DNA of 64,000 bases from Phylloscopus collybita (taxonomy: Eukaryota; Chordata; Aves; Passeriformes; Phylloscopidae), in NCBI GenBank assembly GCA_027886175.1, contig JAJNNQ010000016.1:2583501-2647500 (forward strand), given 5' to 3'. Position numbers and translations under genes: made by a program. This document shows, one piece after another, positions 49,794 through 59,724 of this stretch. The notes under the pieces were generated by a model. That model had not been told where the DNA came from. It saw only the letters and a program-made list of their open reading frames with translations, and did no database searches. Positions within the stretch are counted from its first letter, which is position 1. Every line of letters starts with the position of its first letter.

Positions 49794-50417
49794 CTAGAGA
49801 CCAGAGTGTAAAGTTGTTGTTGAAATTACAGAACAGTCCATTTGTGCTGAGTCCTCAAAAGTCTGAGCTTCCAGTGAATAACCAGAAATGAATGCAAGTA
49901 CCCAACCCCGTGCTGCAATCTTAAAATAACTGAAAATGGGTTGATTTTTAAATAACCCATTTCCCCTGTTGGCAGCAGGATGTTCAGCATGAAGGCCCTT
50001 GGTTCTAAAGAGAACAGCAGACCACGAGAGGCTCTCTGAAGAAAGCTTGCAGCTTTTATTTTTTCCTCTGGTGTCTCTGTGTGCTACCAAAGAGGCAGCT
50101 GCATGCAGAGCCTGTCTTGGGGGGGAAAAATACCCCATTTCCCTGAAGCTTGTGAGTGGCTGCATTTCCTGGTGTCCATCCTGGGTTTCTGCCAGCTCAC
50201 CCAGAAACTGCTCAGGGTGGGAAAGCCCATCCCAGTGCATGGCAGCCCTTTTAGTGAGCCAGCTAATATCCTCAGGGGGCTCCTCCTCAGACTCCAAGAA
50301 GTCTTTGAGTGTCACTGGCTTGCTTAGAGTTGATTGCTGTGTGTAAAGATCTAAGGGTGTGTTTGTTTTGGTGTTGTATTTTTTTTTTCTCTCTCCTGTA
50401 CCTTTACTTCTGAACAA
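49794..50417 (-). other. Candidate open reading frame, 207 codons, unrecognised
   Basis: This is the longest frame outside a repeat. It opens with TTG. The first in-frame ATG lies near 50237 and would give a much shorter product. The N-terminal third holds an acidic stretch (LKDFLESEEEPPEDISWL) that looks protein-like. A donor-like CTGGGTGAGC follows at about 50200 on minus, but the sequence before the frame is A-rich and lacks a polypyrimidine tract. The C-terminal part looks like random translation. I recognise no family. Chance or an old pseudogene are the leading explanations. Confidence 0.12.
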
Positions 50418-51922
50418 TGAATTCAGTTTGCCTGTAGAAACCCATTGCTGTGAACTCTTTCCCCAGTTTGCAATACTGACTTTTAAGTTGTTTTTTTGTT
50501 TTTGTTTTTGTTTTTTTTTTTAAATTGAATAGTTTTGTATCATCTGTGGACTGTCACCTTACTGTTCATCTGCTTTTGCAGAGTAACTTTTTTGGGCATG
50601 TTTTATACTGCAGAGAATATCCTATATCCTTAGGGAGGGGGCTGTGCTGGAAACCTGGCTCTGCTGTGAAAATTCAGTGCTGGTCAGACAGTATGTTTCA
50701 TCTTGTTCTGATAACAAGAGTCTGTATCAGCTTCACTTCCTAAAGATGTTTTAGTGACTGACTTGGTTAAGAGACCTTGGGAAATCAAAATCTCCTTTGT
50801 GAAATCCTGATTTCTAGAGGTTTTGACGTTGGGTTTTGTTGGTGTCTTAAAACATTTAATTTTTATTCCACACTTTAAGGAGTATCCAAGTATTCCATAC
50901 TTTCTAGGAGTGTCATTAAAGATGACTTTACCCAAGAAAAATGAAGAATGCAGAATAATTATGCCTTTGCTAAATAAGGGTCTTTATTTTCTATTTTTTG
51001 TGTAGAGATCACTTCGATTTTCTGGAGTTGTCATTTTGATTCATCAAGCAGCTGGTTTGTTACTGGAAAGCTCAGAATATTTCCCCTGATTGCCTTCCTG
51101 TGAGTATGATCAAAGAAGTTTACCTCAGACTTCCTTTTCTGTGGTATTCAGATGCTGGGGGGTTTATTTGAGGTGTGTGGGGTTTTTTTTTTTTTTTTTT
51201 TTTTACCTTTTCTTGTGTTTTTTCTTATTTCTTTGGAGGCTGATCCAAATTCCTCTGAACATCAGTGGAGAACCTGCAGCAGAGCCTTGGCTGCTGTCCC
51301 TCTGGTGTCCCTGACACCAGTGATTCCTTTGTTGAGAACTGATAGTGGATTTAAAGCCTTTCACGTGGAATTTTGCCTTCAGCTGGAAATGGTTGCGTTT
51401 TACAGCAATCACTTTGTCTGTCTGTGGCCATTCTTTTAAAAGTTCTGGTTCTCCATGGGATTTTTAGCAAGTTTTTTTTCCTCGCAGTTGGGAGCCTTGA
51501 ATCATATTTACCTTGTGTTGTGATCATATGCTGGTGTGCTGCTGTCCTGTTGTGTCCTCTTTTTAGAGCAAGCAGGGAAGTGTGTGAGAGACCAAGTAAC
51601 TCTGTTTACTGACCACTTACAGCATGGAACTCTTAGGCATTTTTTTTTTTTTTTTTACAAACGTCGTTCTTTCGCTGCCAGAACCAAGTGAGGGCTCACA
51701 AACCATTTCAAGGAAGTGTTTATAATGTGTGTAAACTTTAGCCCCTCAATGTACGGAAATTCCAGGCTGGAGACAAACTCTGGGCTGGCTCTGAGTTGAA
51801 GCAGTGCCTGTGACAGCAGAGTGATGGGTCAGAAACATTGCCCCAGCACTGAGACAGCTGCCTGAAATACCATCATCCTCAGCCACTTCAGGGCACAATG
51901 AGCTGCCTGTCACTGCTGGGGG

Positions 51923-51927
51923 ACCAC
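51923..51927 (+). repeat. Target-site duplication ACCAC, left copy
   Basis: ACCAC directly precedes the LTR and recurs exactly at 52526-52530 directly after it. Confidence 0.85.
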
Positions 51928-52525
51928 TGTGCTGGTTTGAAAGCAAAACCAGTGAGACTCCCAGTCAGAGATACAATTTAATAGGAGAAGAGAGGGAAAA
52001 AAAGGGTAAAATAAAATAAATGGAACAATACAACCTGACACCCTGTTGGTCAGGGTGTTTGAAGCAGTCCAAAAGTGAGTCCTCCTGGAGAGGCAGATGT
52101 GGTTCCGCTGGAGCAGAGATGATCCTAAGAGAGAAGGATCCAGGGATGATGAGAAGGGTCCAGTCTTCCTCCAGGAATCCAGATGAGATGTTCTTGTCAA
52201 AGCAGTGATTCTGTCTGGTAGCTCTTGTCTCCTCTGAGAGTTCAGTGGATAGAAGCCGCTCGTGATGTCTCAAACCCTGGATTATATCCAGGTGGGAATG
52301 CTTGGCTCCTCCCCCTGGGCAGAGCATCTCCCAATGGGATGATTCCATCCTATGAGTCATGCAGTGGGTCCTTGATGGCCCATTAAACAGAGATAATGTC
52401 TTCTGGGAAGGCATTGTTGGGCTCATTAACAGAAGATAAGGAACACACTGCCCCACCTTGGCTCCAAGGGCTCATGGGGATAGAATACATCCCTTGGGCA
52501 CAATTTTACATTGTAACCTAGGACA
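51928..52525 (-). mobile_element. Complete solo LTR with perfect 5-bp target duplication
   Basis: On the minus strand the 598-bp element starts TGTCCTAGGTTACAATG and ends TTTCAAACCAGCACA, with TG...CA termini. ACCAC flanks it on both sides. A TATA-like TGGATATAATCC lies near 52285 and an ATTAAA polyadenylation variant near 51980, in the order expected for a minus-sense LTR. The ends match an LTR I remember as abundant in songbird genomes. A 5-bp duplication fits ERVL or alpha/beta-like families. Internal genes are absent, so LTR-LTR recombination has removed the provirus. Overlapping open frames here are not genes. Confidence 0.88.
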
Positions 52526-52530
52526 ACCAC
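52526..52530 (+). repeat. Target-site duplication ACCAC, right copy
   Basis: Exact copy of 51923-51927, directly after the CA end of the LTR. Confidence 0.85.
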
Positions 52531-52851
52531 TTTCTGTGGGTCTCCTCTGTGCCTCTGCCCCTCTTTTTGGCAAGAGCAGCGTGGAGGAGGAGAGGCTGGA
52601 TGCTGCTTGCCCTGCCTTTCACCCCCAGCAGCCTTCCCTCCCCGTCAGGATCGCTGGGTCCGGGCCCAGCTCAGCTGCTTTTGTCATCATCCTTGGGGAA
52701 GCAAATCTGACTTTTCCTTACACTTGTGAACAGGAACTTGCCCAGGTTTCTGCAAGTGCTGGATGGGCTGATAATCATTGCAGGCTGTTCTCTGCCCTGA
52801 TTGCTGTTCTACAGTTCTGTGTTACTTTCCAGCCTTTGCTGGGGGGAGCAT

Positions 52852-53445
52852 TTAAAACTGAAGCCGGATGCAATCTGGTGTTTCCAGCTGTAGGGAATGC
52901 TGGTGTTTCAAAATCAGGATTTCTTTTCGACTCAGAACCAGCCTAAATGTTGTAAAATTTCCCGTGGAACCCTCCTTGCCATGAGATGTATCTAGCTTGA
53001 AGCTCCCACATGCTTCCACGAGTAGTACGTTTATGAGGAATTTAAATTCCTTAAAAATGTGAATCCGGGCAAAGGAGGCCACACTGTCCAAAAGCAAGTG
53101 GGAGCACAAATGTGAGTCCTTTTTCCCTGTGCTAAGGGTCAGATATTCAAAGAGAGCAGTGGCTGCCCTCCAGAGTGTTTCTGATACCTCAGCAAGCTGC
53201 AGCTGTATTTGCAGGCAGGTCTGAGCACGCAGGCTGTGGTGCTGAAAGAAGGCACTCCAGTCCCTCAACACTGAGGCTGAGCTGGGGCTGGTTCTTTCTT
53301 TTTCTTCATAAATTGCACTTCCAAATCCATCCTGCAGGGACTCAGCCACCTTCTCCAAAGTGTAGGATGCAGGCTGAGTGCCACCTCTCTCGTGCTGAAG
53401 ACCCCCTGGTTCTTGCCCAGCGCTTGTCAAGGTGGCAAAAGAATT
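52852..53445 (-). other. Candidate terminal exon or pseudogene frame, unrecognised
   Basis: A minus-strand frame runs open from 53445 to a TAA at 52854-52852, nearly 200 codons, with no ATG in frame. It is bounded upstream by an acceptor-like CTTTACTTCTTTGTGACAG. The in-frame TGA lies inside that acceptor, so the frame opens almost exactly where an exon would start. The middle looks helical (WSAFFQHHSLRAQTCLQIQL), with several Leu-rich stretches. No known domain was recognised. If real it would be a 3'-terminal exon of a minus-strand gene, 2.4 kb downstream of the frame at 49.8 kb being separate. Chance remains more likely. Confidence 0.15.
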
Positions 53446-53534
53446 CTGTCACAAAGAAGTAAAGGCAAAACCTTTACCTTTTATATTTTCCACACTTAAC
53501 CTTCACTTTTCACGTGGCAAAGCTGGCTGAACAA

Positions 53535-53566
53535 GGGGATGGGTTTGAGGGGATGGGTTTTAGGGG
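53535..53566 (+). repeat. G-rich tandem units with quadruplex potential
   Basis: GGGGATGGGTTT occurs twice (GGGGATGGGTTTGA, GGGGATGGGTTTTA) and is followed by a third GGGG. Five G runs of three or more with short loops fit the standard quadruplex pattern on the plus strand. Confidence 0.7.
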
Positions 53567-55146
53567 ATGTGAACGAAAATACCACGGAACAGGCCTTCAG
53601 TTGCCTCTAGGAAATCATGAAAGCAAATGTTGTGGACCAATGCACTCATTTGGAAAGGAAAAAAAACCAAACAACCCAAACCAGCATTATCTCTGTACTG
53701 GCAATGAGGCACATCTCTCTATCTGAATATAAAAGGCAGTAACAGTTTAGTGTTATCATGACAGTCCTCTTAAGTCTTCTGTTAGTTCCTGAATACAGTC
53801 AAACCTGACTTTGGAAGGCAATCTGACATGCTTATATGAATTACTTTCAAAAATAAGTGCTACCCTCAAAGGTTAAGGTTCAGAGTCACTGGATAGGGAT
53901 TTGTTGTTTTTTTTTTATTTCCCCTCGGAAGTATTTGTTTTGTTGAAAGATGTTTGCCATTAGGAAACGTTGTGTAAGAATGGGTTTGGTCAGCTTTTCT
54001 CCTAAATAATCAAGCCTGGAAGTGTTTCTGTAGAGTCTCTTTTCTGTGGCTTTACTGTGCTGAGGTAAAGTTAGGTGAACATGGGATCTTCCTTCTCTCA
54101 TCCATCCTCTCTGCTACTTGGAAAAGGAGGGGCAGAACTCAGCCTTGCCCAAGTTCCCCTGCAACTTCTGAGACCTCAAGTGACTGGGTCATCTTTTGGG
54201 AAAAGCTCTTTTGTGAGAGATGAGAGCCTGGTGGCTTTTGTGGGTTTGGGTGGCTGAAGAGGTGTTACAACAGTTTGCAGTGGCTGCAAACAAAGCCAGA
54301 GCATCATTTTGGTATAGCAAGTTATTCTTCATTTGGGTGAACCCAAACAAGAAAACCTGTTGTGACTCATCCCAAGTTCTGGACGAAGAACATTTTTTAT
54401 TTCCCAAAAATCGCAGCACCTAGGAATTGTAAAATGGACACACTGAGTAGCTGAAGGGAAATCTGCTCCTGATAAATCATGCCTTGTCAGAGAGAGATTT
54501 AAGAACATTTGAAAAAAATTAATTAAAAAAAAATCTGAACAAGCAGGAAGATCATATATAAGGGCAGAATCACTGCTGTGAATGATACTGTGCAGCATTA
54601 CCCAGATTTTCCTTGCCTACAGTTTGGTGATGCTTTCAGATCATGCCATGCAAGAGTCTTGGCCCAATATTTCTCCATAATGTGGAAGTGAGAAGTAGCT
54701 GGAATATTAAAAGAGTATCTTGTCTCCAGCTCATGTTGTGAACTCAGGTGCTGTGGTGGGGCAGCCTCAGAAGCACACCAGCATTGTGAGATGCTGATAT
54801 GAACTGAGCCTGAACTCCCAGTCTCTGGAAGTTCCCTGTGCCTGTTTTCCAACAAGAGCCTGATTTTTTTTTTTTTTTCAGCCTTTTCTCACGTGAGCCC
54901 TGTGGGTTTGGAACTGTTAAGTGTTTGGCCTGACTCTCACTTTCACTGGAGGCCCTTTACACTAAGGCATTCTGCTACAGGGGTCTTAAAATGAAAGTAG
55001 ATGACATTTAATAGCTCAAATGAGAAACAGGTCCCCTAAAAAAAAAAAAAAGTGGAATTGGTCTTCCCTAAACTGTTGAGTGCTGACCTTGAAAAAACCC
55101 TTACAGACTCTGCAGACAGACTGGAATTTTTTCAGGAGAACAGATA

Positions 55147-55284
55147 CCCCAAACTTCAAGAGATTACCTGAGGCAGGATTTTTTTTCTGCTATTTATTTA
55201 TTTATTTATTTATTTATTTATTTGCCCCAAACTTCAAGAGATTACCCGAGGCAGAATTTTTTTTCTGCTTTTTTTTTTTTTTTT
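55147..55284 (+). repeat. 78-bp duplication with different simple-repeat tails
   Basis: A block starting CCCCAAACTTCAAGAGATTA and ending TTTTTTTTCTGCT occurs at 55147 and again at 55225, a 78-bp period with two substitutions. The first copy is followed by (TTTA)8 (55191-55223), the second by a T-rich tail. The duplication probably happened when both copies had the same tail, which then diverged. Confidence 0.85.
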
Positions 55285-58200
55285 CTTTTAGGAGAAAATT
55301 CTTTTCCATTACACTTGGTACCCACATGTCTGTCTTAAAGCACTATTTGTTTCTCATTGAACTGCTGGTATAGTATTCTCACCCTTCTTTAGGATTTTTT
55401 TTTTTTTTTTAATTGGCTAGTTTTAACAATTTATATTTAACACGTATTTTGGTTACGTGGACACGTTAAGGACTCTGTATTCTGAATATTGGGAGAGCTT
55501 TTCCATGCAGGAGGCAACGTTTAGATATGTTTTGGGAAGGGGGGGAGGTGAGAAAAGCTGTCATCCATCAACTGGTATTAAGCCCAACTTTGAAAGCTTG
55601 ATACAAACGAAATCTGACTGTTAGTGGAGACATGATACAAATTAGCTGTGACTTTATGATACCAGCTGTTTCTCTGGCAGGGTAAAAGGGCACATAACTA
55701 GAATAGCATCTTTTGTTGAAAGCAGTGTTTCCCTTTGTTAAACGTGGGAGCCCCAGGCAAAAAAAAAAAAACAACAAAAAAACCCCAAAAAACTCGTAGT
55801 CGGTGGTTGTGTGTCATGTGCAGTCTGCAACATGTTCATGGAGCTCGGGGGGCTTTTTACTGATGCTTTCCAAAGTCAGGGTTATCGTGAGGGTACTGGT
55901 TTTTTTGCTAGTTTTATCACAGAGAGACAAATCCCTGTCGTGTTTTCCCCTGGTGTTAAAAGCGAGGATAATCCCGAGCGCTGCTTTCCTGACACAAGAG
56001 CCGAGAAAATCCTGACCAGGCAAAACCTGAGAAAAGTCTAGGATAATAATCTCAGCGTAAAAAAAAATAAATTAATTGTATTAGTTATTTTTATTAACTG
56101 TTCTCTCAATTTTTAAATTTTTTTTTTTCTCCTTACCGGAATTTTCAGGGCATTTAATTGCATAAAAAGCCTACATAGTGTCTAAAAAAGGAGCAAGGAG
56201 CATTGAGGTGTCACTGTGCATCTGTGTGTGTCCTTGCTCTGTGTCTCTGACCTTAACACCACACTAACCCTGGCTAGCTCAGGCAACAGAAAGCTGGCTG
56301 TAGCGTGCAAATAAACTGAAACAGTGGGATTTATGAAGAAATCAAATTAATCTTACTCAGATTAATCTTACTTCTGCCACTGGGCTGAGAGACAGTAACT
56401 TTCCAAAGTTTATTGCTACGGGTACCAGATGTACTCCATTTGAATCAGTCAGGGAAGGGGCAGCAGCATCAGCAGTGGAGTTGTGTTGTTATACGAATTA
56501 TTAGCACATATATTAGTACAAATATTTAACATAGGAGTACTGTGAGGAGCAGCACTGAGGCTAGAACCGCCTAGAGCAGCAAAATTGAAGCTTGGATGTC
56601 TTTTTGCACTTTCTTATCTGCTGTGAGACGTGGTGGAGCAAACAAACTCACCTCCTGCTGAAGATGCAGAAAGTAAAAAAAAAATGCATGGATGTAGGAT
56701 TGTAGCAGGCATGCGAGTGAAAAGGCAGAGTTAAGTGTGTTGGGAAATACTCACTTCTACTTGTAAACTTTTTTGGAATAAATCTTAAAGGTAAATACGT
56801 TTCAAAAGAAAAGTTGAGGATGTAATAGCTGTTGGGTTTTCATGCACTGCTGGTGATAATATGAAGCATAAAATAGAAAATTCCAAGCACTGCTAAATAG
56901 GACTTGGCCATTTCTGTTGCAAACATCCAGCTTTACTGTCTAACATCTGTTTCTGAAATTATGTGAAGCATTTATTTAAAATGTCTTACCATGATAGTCT
57001 AAGTGACAAGAGAACATCTTGTTTTCATGAACGTGCAGAGTGGTATGTCAACAAACAAAGGTCCATCCATGGCATTTGAAGAACAAAACCCAACCACAAG
57101 GAGTTCCACATTCTCTATTGATTTTTTCTTTTTTTTGATGTTAAAGTCCCCTTAGCCAGCTTTCTCCTTATGGTTGTATCCCTGCAAACCTGGAGTATCT
57201 CCAAGGAGAGCTTAATGTGTCCTTTCCATCCATGCAAGCAGGCTGAGTATGGGAGCACAGGGCTGGCTGCAGATGCAGTCAAAGTGAAAATGTCTGTGAG
57301 ATGCTGGGGAAACGTGTTAATCACAGATGTGAAGAAAGGTGACGTGGAGAACTCAAACAGGTGACATTTTTGCAAGAAAATTTTGTGCTGTCAAATGTAC
57401 AATAGCATCACCCTGTTGAGTTTTATGGCCATGATGTAAGATATGAGAAGGGATGCTGGATCCCTAGATAATCAAATCCCAGAATTTAAATTCATCTTTT
57501 CATTATCCGAAAATGCATTCCTTTTAACGAGAACAGCTTTTTCCCCCTCCTTCATTTTGAGTTCTAAACTATTGAATTGTGTTGTTCTGAAGTTCAGTCA
57601 AGTTGCTGCATTCCTCCCCAAGATGCTGACAGTCAGTGGTGAAATGACATTGGCTCTTTTGGGAGAGGACAGGCAGCATTTTGTGTTCAGATGTGGCAGC
57701 TGCCTCCCCTCCTCTGGGGCAAGGAATTTGTGCAGTGACTGAGTTACAGTCATGTACTTGGGTGCCACTTCAACAACACAAAAAAGGAGCTTCTGGAGAA
57801 GGTTATTCCTGTAGGTTATTCCTAAAGTTGGGTTACTCTGGGGTTTATGGTTGATGATAAAGAAAATCCCTTTATTTTTAAGTTCCCACTGTTTTGCAGA
57901 TGCTAATCATGCAAAATGACTCAAGTGTGTGTGCTTCCTTTTGTTACCCCTCTGGCTGGGGCACTGCTACCCTCATGTTCATTTGTGTCACAGCTTGATT
58001 GATTTGTGAGGGCCAGCAAATCTGTACTTGTTATGGTTATTCAGAATCACACTCTGATTTTTTCCCCTTTGGAAGACTATAAGAGCAAAAACTCCATTGT
58101 GTAAGAGGAAAATGGGCAAAGTTTGACCTTGAAAGTGAGTAAATATTTAAGGACTTGCTTCTGCCAGTCAGTGATATGTTGAGCATTAGGTTCATTCTTA

Positions 58201-59173
58201 CATAGTTGTATTGATCTTACAGGTTCTTTTCTTCCCCCCCTTTTTCTGTTTCTTTCCATCTCTTGCTTTCAGTTCACTCTCATCTTTTAATTTCTTCCAC
58301 CCCAAAAGCAAAAATCTCTAAGCAATGGCCTTGTTCAAAGTATGGAAACCAGCTCCAAAACCAACCTTGCTTCAGTTTTAAAACCTTGCTTGAGGGGAGC
58401 CAGAATCCCTTTACTTAAATGATTTAATTTCCAAGCAGTATGAATCATGCAGCAACTGCACAAACTCTGGCTAGAATATATTATACATATGTTTGTTCTT
58501 TAGGCAGTAAGGAGAGAATACAGAACTGGAGGTCATTTGAGTTACAACTGCTTTGGGGGATTTTGGTGTTTTTTTTTTTTTGTTTTTTTTTTTTTCCTAA
58601 AACATTCCTTCTAACAAATGCAGTTTAAATGGGTTTGTTTATATGGCGTGGAATTGGAAAGGCACAAACTAACCAGGCTTTACACAACGTGGCCTTCTTC
58701 CAAATTAATCTAAAATATTTTAATCCCTCTGGAGTTTCTTTATCCTCTGCATCTGTGCTGTAGTGGAGACACATTTTTAGCATTTCTTTGAGGAAAATTA
58801 CCTTTTTTTTTTCCCCCTCCAACTGTACTCAGCAAGGTCAATGGAGCACTGTTATATGCTATTTAAACATCTGAGATTCATCATGTATCTGCACAACAGA
58901 AAGAATCATCATAAAAGCTCTAATGAATCCCGACTGCTAGCCAAGTAAGGGAGTCCCCTCACGGATACTGGGGATTAGGAACAAAGAATACACGCAAAAC
59001 ACAGGTTTTTACACTTCAGCTTTTGCAATTCATAACTGAACTACCCCTCAAGAAGGGAGCAGGGAATGTTTGTGACCCCCCCAGAACAGTTCTGGCCAAT
59101 CACACCCTGCCTGAGCCAAATTCTGAAGTCATTGCGTGGGCCAAGGTGTTCTCGGGGTCTGGCTGGAAGCAAA
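55285..59173. other. Non-coding stretch, no gene recognised
   Basis: No exon or element recognised. About ten CpGs cluster in 55795-56060, unusual for this CpG-poor window. The segment at about 58916-59173 carries several CpGs and a CCAAT box (GGCCAATCA) beside the minisatellite, but no boundary of a mobile element was found. Confidence 0.45.
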
Positions 59174-59724
59174 GAGGTCCACTCTTCTTGTGGGACCAGC
59201 CTGGAGGGGCTTCTTGCCCTTGGGGGAAGGAGATGCTCCAAGCCATGGCCAAGTTCCACTCTCCTTGTGGGACCAGCCTAGAGGGGCTTCTTGCCCTTGG
59301 GGGAAGGAGATGCTCCAAGCCATGGCCAAGTTCCATTCTCCTTGTGGGACCAGCCTGGAGAAGCTTCTTGCCCTTGGAGGAAGGAGATGCACCAAGCCAT
59401 GGACACGTTCCTCTCTACTTGTGCGACCAGCCTGGAAGGGCTTCTTGTCTCTGGGGGCAAGGAGATGCTCCAAGCTATGGACAAGTTCCACTCTCCTTGT
59501 GGGACCAGCCTGGAGAAGCTTCTTGTCCATGGGGGGAAGGAGATGCTCCAAGCCATGGACAAGTTCCACTCTCCCTGTGGGACCAGCCTGGAGGGGCTTC
59601 TTGCCCTTGGAGGAAGGAGATGCTCCAAGCCATGGCCAAGTTCTACTCTCCTTGTGGGACCAGCCTGGAGAAGCTTCTTGTCCCTGGGGAAGGAGATGCT
59701 CCAAGTCACGGGCAAGCTCCAGTG
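59174..59724. repeat. Minisatellite, seven units of 77-78 bp
   Basis: The anchor TGGGACCAGC recurs at 59191, 59268, 59345, 59422 (TGCGACCAGC), 59500, 59578 and 59655, giving periods of 77, 77, 77, 78, 78 and 77. Each unit holds GGACCAGCCTGGA, GCTTCTTG, GGAAGGAGATGCTCCAAGC and CATGG. Units 3, 5 and 7 carry GGAGAAGCTTC, while 1, 2, 4 and 6 carry GGGGCTTC or GGGCTTC, hinting at expansion by a two-unit block. The unit lacks stop codons in nearly every frame, so overlapping open frames of up to 248 codons cross it on both strands. Because 77 is not a multiple of three, each frame cycles through all three readings of the unit, which argues against coding. Confidence 0.95.

Larger units (their letters stand above)
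47818..51927. other. Non-coding stretch with one candidate minus-strand frame
   Basis: Apart from the frame at 49794-50417 and T runs (51183-51204, 51640-51656), nothing is recognised. An AT-rich patch lies around 49010-49065. Confidence 0.5.
52531..55146. other. Non-coding stretch with one candidate minus-strand frame
   Basis: Contains the candidate frame at 52852-53445 and a G-rich tandem patch at 53535-53566. Otherwise nothing is recognised. Poly(T)/poly(A) runs lie near 54865-54879 and 55038-55051. Confidence 0.5.

Noticed and set aside
51965..52946. Open frames of about 162-163 codons on both strands
   Set aside because: They lie in or start within the solo LTR at 51928-52525. LTRs do not encode these, and no retroviral domain is visible.
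59174..59724. CRISPR-like array
   Set aside because: Units are contiguous 77-78 bp tandem copies without unique spacers, and the context is vertebrate.
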